Shown piece by piece: positions 1 to 9,394 of a stretch of 64,000 bases of DNA. The DNA is from Bradyrhizobium jicamae. GTDB taxonomy: Bacteria; Pseudomonadota; Alphaproteobacteria; Rhizobiales; Xanthobacteraceae. Location: NCBI RefSeq assembly GCF_001440395.1, contig NZ_LLXZ01000160.1:52741-116740 (forward strand), given 5' to 3'. The notes below the pieces were generated by a model. The model saw nothing but the letters and a program-made list of their open reading frames with translations, did not search any database and had not been told where the DNA came from. The translations under genes and the position numbers were made by a program. Each line of letters opens with the position of its first letter. Positions within the stretch are counted from its first letter, which is position 1.

Positions 1-676
1 CAATCCGAACAACTATCAGCATGTCGGTCGGCGGCTGGCCGCCCAGCTTCGCAAGACCGAGCCGAACGGCGTGTTGTTCGCCGACCAGTGGAACAATCTC
101 GATAACGCCAAGGCGCACTACGAGTCCACTGGACCGGAGATCTGGGAACAGACCGGCGGCAAGATCGACGGCTTCATCTGCTCGGTCGGCACAGGCGGCA
201 CGTTGGCCGGCGTCAGCCGCTATCTGAAGGAGAAGCACCCGGGTATCGTCAACGCCTGCGCCGATCCGCATGGTTTTGCGATGTACGAACTGTTCAAGCA
301 CGGCAAGGCCAAATCGACACCGGGCGACTCGATCACCGAAGGCATCGGGCTCGGCCGCGTCACGCCCGTCGTCGAGACGGCGAAGGTTGACGACGCTTTC
401 CTGATTTCGGACGAGGAAGCCGTGACGGTGATCTATGACCTGCTCGAGCACGAAGGGCTGTGCCTCGGTGGCTCCACCGGCGTCAACATCGCCGGCGCGA
501 TCCGGCTTGCGAAACAGCTCGGTCCCGGCAAGACCATTGTGACCATCCTTGCCGACTCCGGCAATCGCTATCAGTCAAAGCTGTTCAATCCGGAATTCAT
601 GCGCTCGAAGAATTTGCCGGTGCCGACCTGGCTGGAGAAGCGCAGCAAGATCGACGTGCCGTTCGAGAAGACGTGA
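1..676 (+). CDS. cysK: Cysteine synthase A, 3' part (5' end outside window)
   Basis: O-acetylserine sulfhydrylase, the PLP enzyme that makes cysteine from O-acetylserine and sulfide in the cytoplasm. The reading frame is open from base 2 and gives the last 224 residues; roughly the first third of a normal protein of about 330 residues is missing at the window edge. Visible fold-type II motifs are the PLP-phosphate loop CSVGTGGTLAGVS, EGIGLGR, and SGNRYQSKLF near the C terminus. The first visible residues (NPNNYQHVGRRLA) also fit the cysteine synthase core. It converges on aapP, with a palindromic repeat between them. The family call is firm. CysK versus CysM cannot be settled from this part alone, though the general fit is CysK. 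Confidence 0.93.
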   Translation, partial: NPNNYQHVGRRLAAQLRKTEPNGVLFADQWNNLDNAKAHYESTGPEIWEQTGGKIDGFICSVGTGGTLAGVSRYLKEKHPGIVNACADPHGFAMYELFKHGKAKSTPGDSITEGIGLGRVTPVVETAKVDDAFLISDEEAVTVIYDLLEHEGLCLGGSTGVNIAGAIRLAKQLGPGKTIVTILADSGNRYQSKLFNPEFMRSKNLPVPTWLEKRSKIDVPFEKT

Positions 677-681
677 GATTT

Positions 682-770
682 GTAGGGTGGGCAAAGGCGC
701 ACTTGCGCCGTGCCCACCATCGCTCAACGGCGAGACTGTTGGTGGGCACGCTGCGCTTTGCCCACCCTAC
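682..770. repeat. Palindromic intergenic repeat (REP-like) between cysK and aapP
   Basis: Two perfect 15-base arms (gtagggtgggcaaag at 682-696 and its complement at 756-770) enclose a second, inner complementary pair (gtgcccacc near 710-718 with ggtgggcac at 741-749). The whole element can fold into one long stem-loop. It fills almost all of the gap between two convergent genes, so it could also act as a bidirectional terminator, although there is no T-run. I recall elements beginning GTAGGGTGGGCAAAG as common in Bradyrhizobiaceae intergenic DNA; that is knowledge, not something tested here. Confidence 0.8.
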
Positions 771-779
771 AAGCAGCGG

Positions 780-1523
780 TTAATGCCGCAAGATCTGGCT
801 CAGGAACAGCTTCGTCCGCGCGTGCTGCGGGTTGGCGAAGAATTCATGCGGCGTGTTTGACTCGATCACCTGGCCCGCATCCATGAACACGACGCGATTG
901 GCGACCTCGCGGGCAAATCCCATCTCGTGCGTGACGACCAGCATGGTCATGCCTTCCTTGGCGAGGTCGACCATGGTGTCGAGCACTTCCTTGACCATTT
1001 CCGGATCGAGCGCCGAGGTCGGCTCGTCGAACAGCATGACCTTCGGGTTCATGGTCAGCGCGCGGGCGATCGCGACGCGCTGCTGCTGGCCGCCCGACAT
1101 CTGGCCCGGGTACTTGTTGGCCTGATGCGGGATCTTGACCCGCTCCAGGAATTTCATTGCGGTCGCCTCCGCATCCTTTTTCGGGATGTTGCGCACCCAG
1201 ATCGGCGCCAGCGTGCAGTTCTCAAGCACGGTCAGGTGCGGAAACAGGTTAAAGCTCTGGAACACCATGCCGACCTCGCGCCGGACCTCGTCGACCCGCT
1301 TCAGGTTCGGCCCCAGTTCAATGCCCTCGACCACGATCTGGCCTTCCTGGAATTCCTCCAGCGCATTGATGCAACGGATCAGCGTCGATTTGCCCGAGCC
1401 TGACGGGCCGCAGATCACGATGCGCTCGCCCTTCGCGACATCGAGATTGATGTCGCGCAGCACGTGAAAGTCGCCGTACCACTTGTTGAGGGCGTTGATG
1501 CCGACGATCGAATTTGCGGTCAT
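780..1523 (-). CDS. aapP: General L-amino acid ABC transporter, ATP-binding protein
   Basis: ATPase subunit (247 aa) of a polar amino-acid importer of the Aap/Bzt type, cytoplasmic and acting on the membrane dimer AapQ-AapM. Walker A is GPSGSGKST near residue 40, the signature is MSGGQQQRVAIARAL near residue 143, Walker B is VMLFDEPTSALD, and the H-loop lies in VVTHEMGFA. It is the last gene of a four-gene operon (aapJ, aapQ, aapM, aapP), starting 10 bases after the aapM stop. Length and motifs are normal for the family. In rhizobia this system takes up a broad range of L-amino acids; the substrate range here is inferred from that. Confidence 0.95.
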   Translation of the reverse strand: MTANSIVGINALNKWYGDFHVLRDINLDVAKGERIVICGPSGSGKSTLIRCINALEEFQEGQIVVEGIELGPNLKRVDEVRREVGMVFQSFNLFPHLTVLENCTLAPIWVRNIPKKDAEATAMKFLERVKIPHQANKYPGQMSGGQQQRVAIARALTMNPKVMLFDEPTSALDPEMVKEVLDTMVDLAKEGMTMLVVTHEMGFAREVANRVVFMDAGQVIESNTPHEFFANPQHARTKLFLSQILRH

Positions 1524-1533
1524 GGTGGTGTAC

Positions 1534-3045
1534 TCAGTTGCGACGGTGGGCGTTCAGCCTGTTCTCGACGAATAGCGAGTAACGCGACATCCCGAAACAG
1601 AAGACGAAATAGATGATGCCGGTGAAGGCAAAGCCGGTGAACAGCGTCGTCGGCGTCGACCAGACCGGGTCGCTGAAGGAAGCCCTGAGCTGGCCGAGCA
1701 GATCGAACAACGCGACGATCGAGACCAGCGAGGTGTCCTTGAACAGCGCGATGAAGCTGTTGACGAGGCCGGGGATGACGTGGCGCAGCGCCTGCGGCAT
1801 CACGATCAGCGCCGTGGTCTTGGTCCACGACAGGCCAAGCGCGCTCGCCGCTTCCGCCTGCCCGCGCGGGATCGCCGCCAGGCCGCCGCGGATGACTTCG
1901 GCCTGATAGGCGCCGGCAAACAGCGCGATGCCGATCAGGGCGCGCATCAGCCCGTCGATGGTGAAGCCGGTCGGTACGAACAGCGGCAGCATATAGGTGG
2001 CGAAGAACAGCACGGTGATCAGCGGGACGCCGCGCCAGAACTCGATAAAGGCAATCGAGAAAATCCGGATCAGCGGAATGGTCGAGCGGCGCCCGAGCGC
2101 CAGCGCGATACCGACCGGCATCGAGGCCACGATGCCGACGACCGACACCACCAGCGTTACCAGCAGTCCGCCCCAGAGCCTTGTATCCACCTCCGGCAAT
2201 CCGCCGCGGTCGAGCCCCATCACAGCGATGACGACGGCAATGCCGACGAAGATCGCAAGGGTAGTGGCGACGGCGCGTAACCCACCGGTCAGCCAGAACA
2301 GCAGCGCCGACACGATCACAGCGGTCGCCGCGAGGTCGGCCCAGACCGGACGTCCGTAGGCCTGGATCTGGTCGCGCAGCCAGGTCAGCGGCAGAAGTAT
2401 CCAGCTCACCACGGTACTCAGCAGCACCAATAGCTTGCCGATCACCCACAGCAGCGGTCCGATGACGGCCGTGGTCTCGCCTGATGTCACCAGCTTCCGG
2501 CCGCCCTCGCCGATACTGTCATTGAAGCCGGAGAGAAGCCCGGCCGTCCAGCTCACGCCGAAGCCGCTGAGCCCGCCGCCGCGCAGCAGGAAGAAGGCCA
2601 CGATGGGAAGCGCCACGAAAAACAGGATCGCGTTCGGGCCCTTGGCCGGCAAACGCGGAATCAGTAACGGTATCAAGAGGATCGCGGCAAGCGCGAAAGT
2701 CAGATTGACGCGCCAGCGTTCCGGCTCCGGATAGAAGCCGTAGATGAATTGCGAGAACTTGGCCTGAATGAAGGGCCAGCACGCGCCCACCACATCGCCC
2801 GGATTTTTCGGCAGGCAGGCGGTGCGGTCCGTGCCGGTCCAGACCGCGTCGATGAACGCGAACCTTATGGCGGGAACGACGATGACCCACAACAGCAACG
2901 CGCTGACAATGGTGATCAGGATGTTGGTCGGGGAATTGAACAGCCGCGTACGCAGGAAGCCGATGAAGCCGGTCGTCTTCACCGGCGCCGGCCGCTCGGG
3001 CACCAGATCCTGGCGGACAAAATTGGATGCGGTGGTGTCGCTCAT
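1534..3045 (-). CDS. aapM: General L-amino acid ABC transporter, permease
   Basis: Inner-membrane permease, 503 aa from the ATG at 3045. This start forms an ATGA overlap with the aapQ stop, and an upstream ATG at 3072 would lie inside aapQ. The N-terminal part has one membrane segment followed by a long insert, then a conserved block of about 200 residues with several membrane spans and the permease EAA loop (GLAAIPRGQAEAASALGLSW). This long layout is typical of AapM/BztC and longer than common 220-aa amino-acid permeases. Translational coupling to aapQ fits 1:1 assembly of the heterodimer. Confidence 0.93.
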   Translation of the reverse strand: MSDTTASNFVRQDLVPERPAPVKTTGFIGFLRTRLFNSPTNILITIVSALLLWVIVVPAIRFAFIDAVWTGTDRTACLPKNPGDVVGACWPFIQAKFSQFIYGFYPEPERWRVNLTFALAAILLIPLLIPRLPAKGPNAILFFVALPIVAFFLLRGGGLSGFGVSWTAGLLSGFNDSIGEGGRKLVTSGETTAVIGPLLWVIGKLLVLLSTVVSWILLPLTWLRDQIQAYGRPVWADLAATAVIVSALLFWLTGGLRAVATTLAIFVGIAVVIAVMGLDRGGLPEVDTRLWGGLLVTLVVSVVGIVASMPVGIALALGRRSTIPLIRIFSIAFIEFWRGVPLITVLFFATYMLPLFVPTGFTIDGLMRALIGIALFAGAYQAEVIRGGLAAIPRGQAEAASALGLSWTKTTALIVMPQALRHVIPGLVNSFIALFKDTSLVSIVALFDLLGQLRASFSDPVWSTPTTLFTGFAFTGIIYFVFCFGMSRYSLFVENRLNAHRRN

Positions 3046-4247
3046 CCGCCCATGCTCCGGCTGATGCGCCATCCATAGAAACTCATGATCGCGCTGGTGA
3101 CCAGGGAGATCAGGAGATAGACGCCCATGGTGATGCCGATGATTTCAATCGCCTGCCCGGTCTGGCTCAGCGTGGTGCCGGCGAACACGGAAACGAGGTC
3201 GGGATAGCCGATCGCGACCGCCAGCGAGGAGTTCTTGGTCAAATTGAGATACTGGTTGGTCAGCGGCGGCAGGATCACGCGCAGGGCTTGCGGGATCACG
3301 ATCAGCCGCAGCACCGAGCCGCGCTGCAGCCCGAGCGAGGAGCCGGCTTCCATCTGGCCCTTGTGCACGGAGAGAATGCCTGCGCGCACGATCTCGGCGA
3401 TGAATGCCGCCGTGTAGGTCGATAGCGCCAGCGTCAGCGCGACGAATTCCGGGATCAGGCGCGAGCCGCCGGCGAAATTGAAGCCCCTGAGCACCGGCAC
3501 CTCCCACGTGACGGGGATACCGAAGATCAGCATGCTGATCAGCGGCAGACCGATGATCATGCCGAGCGCGTAGGGCCAGACCTTGATCACCTTGCCGCTC
3601 TGGAAGAGCTGCCGGCGCGCGTATCGCCACAGTGCGATCGTGGCCACGATCGCGACCAGCAGGGCGACGACAAAGGGCTCGAACCCCGCCTGCCCGACAG
3701 GCTTCGGAACGACCAGGCCGCGATTGCTGAGAAAGATGCTGTCGAAGATCGAAATGCTCTGCCGCGGATTGGGCAAGGCGGCGAGCACCGCAAGATACCA
3801 GAACAGGATCTGGAACAGCAGCGGCAGGTTGCGGATCAGTTCGACATAGCCGCCCGCGATCCGCGACAGCAGCCAGTTCGGCGACAGCCGGCCGAGTGCG
3901 ACGAGGAATCCGATCACGGTGGCAAAGAAGATGCCGATCACCGAGACCAGCAGCGTGTTCAGCAAGCCGACCACAAAGACGCGCGTGTAGGAATCGGATC
4001 CCGAATACGGGATCAGGCTCTGGCTGACGTCAAAGCCGGCATTGTTGGCGAGGAAGCCGAAGCCCGCGGTGATCCGCTGCGCCTGCAGGTTGGCGCGGGC
4101 ATTGGCGACGATCTCATACGAGATCCAGGCGAGCGCGGCGACGAACAGGAGCTGGAGCACGAAACCGCTCCAGCCCGCCCGCCCGCCGAGCGCTCGCTGC
4201 AGCCTGGGAAGTAGCTGCGACGGAGGTTTTCGGGGTTCGATGGCCAT
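3042..4247 (-). CDS. aapQ: General L-amino acid ABC transporter, permease
   Basis: Inner-membrane permease of 401 aa, partner of AapM. It has an N-terminal membrane segment (residues about 25-45), a periplasmic stretch, then the His/Glu/Gln/Arg-type permease domain with the EAA loop (GILSVHKGQMEAGSSLGLQR) in the last third. It follows aapJ by 24 bases and overlaps aapM by four bases. Length matches AapQ/BztB. Nothing unusual was seen. Confidence 0.93.
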   Translation of the reverse strand: MAIEPRKPPSQLLPRLQRALGGRAGWSGFVLQLLFVAALAWISYEIVANARANLQAQRITAGFGFLANNAGFDVSQSLIPYSGSDSYTRVFVVGLLNTLLVSVIGIFFATVIGFLVALGRLSPNWLLSRIAGGYVELIRNLPLLFQILFWYLAVLAALPNPRQSISIFDSIFLSNRGLVVPKPVGQAGFEPFVVALLVAIVATIALWRYARRQLFQSGKVIKVWPYALGMIIGLPLISMLIFGIPVTWEVPVLRGFNFAGGSRLIPEFVALTLALSTYTAAFIAEIVRAGILSVHKGQMEAGSSLGLQRGSVLRLIVIPQALRVILPPLTNQYLNLTKNSSLAVAIGYPDLVSVFAGTTLSQTGQAIEIIGITMGVYLLISLVTSAIMSFYGWRISRSMGG

Positions 4248-4271
4248 CGCCGCAGCCCCTCTCGCTGGCGA

Positions 4272-5288
4272 CTAGCGGATCGGCGGGGCGTACTGGATAC
4301 CGCCCTTGCTCCATAGGTTGTTGAGGCCGCGCGCGATGCCGAGCTTGGAGCCGGCGCCGACGTTGCGCTCGAAGGATTCGCCGTAGTTGCCGGTCGCCTT
4401 TACGATCCGCACCATCCAGTCCTTGGTCAGGCCGAGTTGCTCACCCAGATTGCCGTCGGTGCCGACCGCGCGCTTGACCTCGGGCTTGTCGGACTTGGCC
4501 ATCTCGTCGATGTTCTTCTGGGTCATGCCGAGCTCTTCAGCGCCGACCATCGCGTACAGCGTCCATTTCACGACGTCGAACCACTGGTCGTCGCCATGGC
4601 GGACCATCGGTCCGAGCGGCTCCTTCGAGATCACTTCGGGCAGCACGACGTGATCGGCGGGATTGGCGACCTTCAAACGCTCGGCGTAGAGCTGGGAGAC
4701 GTCTGACGTGAAGACGTCGCAACGGCCGGACTCATAGGCTTTCACGGTTTCGTCGGCGGTCGCGAATGCGATCACCTCATACTTCATGTTGTTGCCCTTG
4801 AAGTAGTCGGCGAGGTTCTGTTCGGTCGTGGTGCCGGTCTGCACGCAGACGGAGGCGCTGTTGAGCTCCAGCGCCGAGTTCACCTTCAGCGACTTCTTCA
4901 CCAGAAAACCCTGGCCGTCATAATAGGTTACGCCGGTGAAGTTGGCGCCCAGCGAGGTGTCGCGCGACAGCGTCCAGGTGGTATTGCGGGACAGCACGTC
5001 GATCTCGCCGGACTGCAATGCGGTGAAGCGGTCCTTGGCCGACAGCGGGACGAACTTGATCTTGGTGGCGTCGTTGAAGATGGCGGCGGCGATCGCCCGG
5101 CAGATGTCGACGTCGAGGCCGGTCCAGTTACCCTTGTCGTCCGGCGACGAGAAGCCCGGCAGGCCCTGGCTGACCCCGCAGGACAGCATGCCGCGGTCTT
5201 TGACCGTCTTGAGGGTTTGCGCCGAGGCGGCCTGGGCCGACAGACCGGCGGCTAGGGCAAGGGTGACAACCAGAGATACGCGTTTCAT
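4272..5288 (-). CDS. aapJ: General L-amino acid ABC transporter, periplasmic binding protein
   Basis: Periplasmic solute-binding protein of 338 aa that captures L-amino acids for AapQMP. A Sec signal peptide is clear (residues 1-23, cleavage after QAASA). The mature part starts with a typical family-3 solute-binding pattern (TLKTVKDRGMLSCGVSQGLP) and contains GNWTGLDVDICRAIAAAIF and the acidic/aromatic ligand-pocket segments of this family. The ribosome site is the purine-rich AAAGG about nine bases before the ATG. It is the first gene of aapJQMP, divergent from the cystathionine beta-lyase gene. Confidence 0.94.
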   Translation of the reverse strand: MKRVSLVVTLALAAGLSAQAASAQTLKTVKDRGMLSCGVSQGLPGFSSPDDKGNWTGLDVDICRAIAAAIFNDATKIKFVPLSAKDRFTALQSGEIDVLSRNTTWTLSRDTSLGANFTGVTYYDGQGFLVKKSLKVNSALELNSASVCVQTGTTTEQNLADYFKGNNMKYEVIAFATADETVKAYESGRCDVFTSDVSQLYAERLKVANPADHVVLPEVISKEPLGPMVRHGDDQWFDVVKWTLYAMVGAEELGMTQKNIDEMAKSDKPEVKRAVGTDGNLGEQLGLTKDWMVRIVKATGNYGESFERNVGAGSKLGIARGLNNLWSKGGIQYAPPIR

Positions 5289-5624
5289 GGGTTAGGCCTT
5301 TCAAGGGGACGTCCGGAGATTCTTTTTAGGCAACGCCTGACGTTGTGGGGCCAACCCGCTGATCCCTCGCTGAAAAGCGTCATCGTGACCGTGCATTTGA
5401 CATGCCATTCCGGTCAGGCGGTGGATCAGGTATCGCGGCAGGCCCCTCAACTTGCAGCGACTGTTAGTTAGTTCGCATCTCAGAACGACTAGCGTGCCGG
5501 GTCAAGGGGTTGACTGCCGTCTTCTGTGTCTTGTTATTAAGTCGCCCGGCTCCGACCCCGCCGCCGGCGGCGTTTTCGCGATCAAGTTGCGCCTGCGGCA
5601 TAACGTCTTGGATAATGCAAACGC
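5289..5624. other. Divergent intergenic region aapJ / metC
   Basis: 336 bases without a supported gene. It must hold both divergent promoters. On the plus strand ttgact at 5510-5515 is followed after 17 bases by gttatt (only three of six matches to a -10 box), so it is at best a weak promoter candidate for metC. No convincing sigma-54 (GG-N10-GC) element or large palindrome was found on either strand. Confidence 0.4.
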
Positions 5625-6818
5625 ATGAGCTTTTCGAACGACGGCCCGTCCAATCCGCAAAAAGCCGAAACCAGGCTGGTCACTGCCGGCCGTGATACCA
5701 AGGGGCAAAGGGGCTTCGTCAACCCGGCGGTCTTCCACGGCTCCACCGTGCTCTATCCGACCGCCGAGGACCTGCACGCCCATCGCGCCGAATTCACCTA
5801 CGGGCGCCACGGCAGCCCGACCACGCGGGCGCTGCAGGACGTGCTGATGTCGCTGGAGGGCCCGCAATGCGCCGGCGTCGGCCTGGTGCCGTCGGGCCTT
5901 GCCGCCATCAGCACCACCCTGCTCTCGGTCCTGAAGGCCGGCGACCATCTGCTGGTGACCGATAACGTCTACCGGCCCACACGCAATTTCTGTAACGGCA
6001 TGCTGGCCCGCTACGGCGTCGAGGTCACCTATTTCGATCCGCTGATCGGTGCCGGCATCGAGAAATTGTTCAAACCGAACACCAAGGCGGTGCTGGTCGA
6101 GGCGCCCGGCTCGCAGTCGTTCGAAATGAGCGACATTCCCGCCATCGCCGCCGTCGCACATGCGAGGGACGCGCTCGTCATCGACGACAACACCTGGGCG
6201 ACCGCGCTGTTTCACCGCTCGCTCGATCAGGGTGTCGACATCAGCATGCAGGCCGCCACCAAATATATCGGCGGCCATTCCGACATCATGTTCGGCACGA
6301 TTTCGGCGAACGCGAAGGCGTGGCCGCTGATCGCCGAGGGCATCCGCCTGCTCGGCGTCTGCGCCGGGCCCGACGACGTATTCCTGGCGCTGCGCGGCGC
6401 CCGCACGCTCTCGGTGCGGCTCGCGCAGCACTACCGCTCCGGCCTGGAAATGGCGCGCTGGCTCGCCAACCGGCCGGAAGTCCTGCAGGTCCTGCATCCC
6501 GCGCTCGAAAGCCATCCGGGCCATGCGATCTGGAAGCGCGACTTCACCGGCGCCTCCGGCCTGTTCAGCATTGTCCTGAAGCCGGTGCCGCAGCAGGCGG
6601 TCGACACCCTGCTCAATACAGTCAGGCTGTTCGGCATGGGCTTTTCGTGGGGCGGCTTCGAAAGCCTCATCATCCCGTTCGACTGCAATGAATATCGCAC
6701 CGCAACCAAATGGTCGCCGGGCGGACCGACGCTGCGACTGCACATCGGCCTCGAGAATGTCGATGATCTCAAGGCCGATCTCGAACGCGGCTTTGCGGCG
6801 CTGAAGGCAGCTACCTAA
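5625..6818 (+). CDS. metC: Cystathionine beta-lyase
   Basis: PLP-dependent enzyme (397 aa) that splits cystathionine to homocysteine, pyruvate and ammonia in methionine synthesis. It is a Cys/Met metabolism family protein (fold type I). The Schiff-base lysine is K213 in the motif QAATKYIGGHSD and the PLP-nitrogen aspartate is in LVIDDNTWAT at about residue 187. The C-terminal GGFESLIIPF and RLHIGLE segments are normal for MetC. The start is the only ATG near the divergent intergenic region. With cysK nearby, sulfur amino-acid metabolism is represented twice at this edge. A related activity such as cysteine desulfhydrase cannot be excluded by sequence alone. Confidence 0.9.
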   Translation: MSFSNDGPSNPQKAETRLVTAGRDTKGQRGFVNPAVFHGSTVLYPTAEDLHAHRAEFTYGRHGSPTTRALQDVLMSLEGPQCAGVGLVPSGLAAISTTLLSVLKAGDHLLVTDNVYRPTRNFCNGMLARYGVEVTYFDPLIGAGIEKLFKPNTKAVLVEAPGSQSFEMSDIPAIAAVAHARDALVIDDNTWATALFHRSLDQGVDISMQAATKYIGGHSDIMFGTISANAKAWPLIAEGIRLLGVCAGPDDVFLALRGARTLSVRLAQHYRSGLEMARWLANRPEVLQVLHPALESHPGHAIWKRDFTGASGLFSIVLKPVPQQAVDTLLNTVRLFGMGFSWGGFESLIIPFDCNEYRTATKWSPGGPTLRLHIGLENVDDLKADLERGFAALKAAT

Positions 6819-6828
6819 ACCGGGCCGC

Positions 6829-7860
6829 TCACGCCGCCCGATTTCCTACCCTGGCAGCGCCAGCCATCTCGGCGGCGAGCAACAGGGCCGCCCGGCTGGC
6901 GCCAACCGAAGCGACGCCCTGGCCGGCGATGTCATACGCCGTGCCATGCGCCGGCGTGCAGATCGGAAACGGAAAACCGCCCAGGATCGTCACCCCACGG
7001 TCGAAGCCCATCAGCTTCATCGCGATCTGGCCCTGGTCGTGATACATCGTCAGCACCGCATCGAAGGCGCCGTTTTTGGCGCGCAGGAAAACCGTATCGG
7101 CCGGAAACGGCCCTTCCGCCGCTATTCCTTCGGCCCGGCCGGCGCTGACAGCGGGTTCGATCACATCGATCTCCTCACGGCCGAAATTGCCGCCGTCGCC
7201 GGCATGCGGATTCAGCCCGGCCACCGCAATACGGGGCTCGGCAAAGCCGGCCCGCCGCATGCAGGCATCGGTCAGTTTCAGCGCGCGATGAATGCGTTCG
7301 ACCGTTAGCCGGGAGGCGACATCCTTGAGCGGGATATGCGACGTGACACGGGCATTCCAGAGCCTGTCGAGCACGTTGAATTCGCTGGCCGGCGTCTTCA
7401 GGCCGGCGACCTCGGCCGAGAATGCAATCTCGTCGTCATATTCCGCGCGCGCGAGCCGCATCGCCTTCTTGTTGAACGGCGTGAAGCAGACCGCATCCGC
7501 CTGCCCGTCGCGCGCCAGCGTCAGCGCCCGGCGGTAATTCTCCAGCGCGAACGCGCCGCCCGCCTGGCTCGCGACACCGCGTTCGATGGTGGCGGGATCG
7601 AGATGGCCGAGATCCATGAAGGCGGCGTCACTGCCGATTGTTTTGGGGTCCGCCGATGGCGTTACATTTGGCAGGTCGCTCTCGACGCCGGCGACGCGCG
7701 CGCCCTCATCGAAAACGCGGCGGTCCCCGATCACGATCAGGCGCGCACACGAACGGACTTCGTTTGAACAGGCGAGTTTTGCGGTCAGCTCCGGGCTGAT
7801 GCCGGCGGGGTCTCCCATCGCCAGCGCGATCAGCGGCTTGCCGGGACTTTGCATGTTCAT
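6829..7860 (-). CDS. PdxA-family dehydrogenase (4-hydroxythreonine-4-phosphate dehydrogenase-like)
   Basis: NAD-dependent oxidative decarboxylase of the PdxA family, 343 aa from the ATG at 7860, which overlaps the tctA stop as ATGA and has GGTGAGG just upstream. It begins with AMGDPAGISPEL. The three metal-binding histidines are recognisable in VTSHIPLKD, MYHDQGQIAMK and PAHGTAYDIAGQG. Being last in a transporter/CoA-transferase operon suggests a catabolic paralogue, like PdxA2 or the PdxA-like diol dehydrogenases, not vitamin B6 synthesis. No DUF1537 kinase, the usual PdxA2 partner, is present. The substrate is unknown. Confidence 0.82.
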   Translation of the reverse strand: MNMQSPGKPLIALAMGDPAGISPELTAKLACSNEVRSCARLIVIGDRRVFDEGARVAGVESDLPNVTPSADPKTIGSDAAFMDLGHLDPATIERGVASQAGGAFALENYRRALTLARDGQADAVCFTPFNKKAMRLARAEYDDEIAFSAEVAGLKTPASEFNVLDRLWNARVTSHIPLKDVASRLTVERIHRALKLTDACMRRAGFAEPRIAVAGLNPHAGDGGNFGREEIDVIEPAVSAGRAEGIAAEGPFPADTVFLRAKNGAFDAVLTMYHDQGQIAMKLMGFDRGVTILGGFPFPICTPAHGTAYDIAGQGVASVGASRAALLLAAEMAGAARVGNRAA

Positions 7861-9383
7861 ATGATCCTCACCTTCTCCTGAGCTGATACGTCCGGCTTTC
7901 GCAACAGACGCACGATCTGCAGGGCGAGCGGAAGCAGCAGCAGCGCCATCCCGGCCAGGACGAGGGTCGTCACCAACCCGTTCGCAAAGAATATTCCGAG
8001 CGACCCCTTGGACATCAGCATGGCCTGCCGGAACGCGTCCTCGGCCTTGTCGCCGATTACGATCGCCAGCACCAGCGGGGCCAACGGATAGTGCAGCTTC
8101 TTGAAGAGATAGCCGACGACGCCGAAGCCGAGCATCAGCACGACGTCGAGATAGGAGTTGGAGACCGAATAGGCGCCGACGACACATATGATGACGATCA
8201 GGGGCGCGATGACGGCAAAGGGAATCCGCATCAGGGCGGCGAACACGGGAACGGTGAGCAGCACCAGCGCCACCGCGACGATGTTGCCGACATACATCGA
8301 GGCGATCAGCCCCCAGACGAAATCCTTCTGATCGACGAACAGCATCGGCCCGGGGTTCAATCCCCAGATCATCAGCCCGCCCATCATGACAGCCGCCGTG
8401 GCCGATCCGGGAATGCCGAGCGAGAGCATCGGCAACAGCGCGCTGGTGCCGGCGGCATGGTCGGCGGTCTCCGGCGCGACGATGCCTTCGGCCTCGCCGG
8501 TGCCGAAACGCGCGCCGTTGCTCGAGAAGCGCTTGGCGATGCCATAGCTCATGAAGGAAGCGGCGGTCGGGCCGCCCGGCGTGATGCCCATCCAGCAGCC
8601 GATGGCGGCGCTGCGCAGCAACGCAATGCCATGATGCGGCAGCCGGCCCAGCGCCCGAAACACTTCCTTCCAGTCGACCCGCGATGATACCGCGCGGGCA
8701 GAAAACTCCTCCTCGACCGCGATCAGCAACTCGCCGATGCCGAACAGCCCCATGACGGCAACGACGAAGCTGACGCCCTTCACCAGTTCGTCGATCCCCA
8801 TGGTGAGCCGCACGCTGCCCGAGACCGTATCGATGCCGATCGCGGCGATGGCAAAACCAATTGCGAGCGCCACCACGGTCTTGATCGGCGCCGCGCCGCC
8901 CATGCCGACGAAGCTGGCGAAGGCGAGGAAATAAACCGCGAAATATTCCGGCGGTCCGAACGCGAGCGCCACCTGTGCCACCCAGGACGCCAGGAACGTG
9001 ATCAGGATCACGCCGACCAGCGCGCCGAACGCCGCCGAGCCGAAGGCGGTGGCCAGTGCCGTCGTCGGCCGGCCGTCGCGCGCCATCGGATAGCCGTCGA
9101 AGGTGGTGGCGACCGACGACGGTTCACCGGGGATGTTGAACAGGATCGACGTCACCGAGCCGCCGAACAGCGCACCCCAATACATGCTCGACAGCAGGAT
9201 GATTGCCGACACCGGCTGCATGCCGAAGGTCAGCGGCAGCAGCAGCGACACCCCGTTGGGCGCGCCGAGGCCCGGCAGAACGCCGACGAGAATGCCGAGC
9301 AGGACGCCGATGACCATCAGCGTCAAATGCGGAACGGTGACCGCGATGGTGAAACCGTGCAGCAGCGATTGAAGGTTTTCCAT
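7857..9383 (-). CDS. tctA: Tripartite tricarboxylate transporter, large permease TctA
   Basis: Large membrane subunit (508 aa, about 11-12 spans) of a TTT-family secondary carboxylate importer. Family motifs include GLGAPNGVSLLLPLTFGM near the N terminus, SSVATTFDGYPMARDGR, and a second repeat GCWMGITPGGPTAASFMSYG and LLPMLSLGIPGSATAAVMMG. It starts 11 bases after tctB and overlaps the pdxA-like gene. It needs TctB and the periplasmic TctC, both encoded just upstream. The transported compound cannot be read from the permease. Confidence 0.93.
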   Translation of the reverse strand: MENLQSLLHGFTIAVTVPHLTLMVIGVLLGILVGVLPGLGAPNGVSLLLPLTFGMQPVSAIILLSSMYWGALFGGSVTSILFNIPGEPSSVATTFDGYPMARDGRPTTALATAFGSAAFGALVGVILITFLASWVAQVALAFGPPEYFAVYFLAFASFVGMGGAAPIKTVVALAIGFAIAAIGIDTVSGSVRLTMGIDELVKGVSFVVAVMGLFGIGELLIAVEEEFSARAVSSRVDWKEVFRALGRLPHHGIALLRSAAIGCWMGITPGGPTAASFMSYGIAKRFSSNGARFGTGEAEGIVAPETADHAAGTSALLPMLSLGIPGSATAAVMMGGLMIWGLNPGPMLFVDQKDFVWGLIASMYVGNIVAVALVLLTVPVFAALMRIPFAVIAPLIVIICVVGAYSVSNSYLDVVLMLGFGVVGYLFKKLHYPLAPLVLAIVIGDKAEDAFRQAMLMSKGSLGIFFANGLVTTLVLAGMALLLLPLALQIVRLLRKPDVSAQEKVRII

Positions 9384-9394
9384 CGCCCTGCCCT

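Noticed and set aside
5502..6743. 413-codon minus-strand frame opposite metC
   Set aside because: No recognisable domain, and metC on the other strand is complete with all catalytic motifs.
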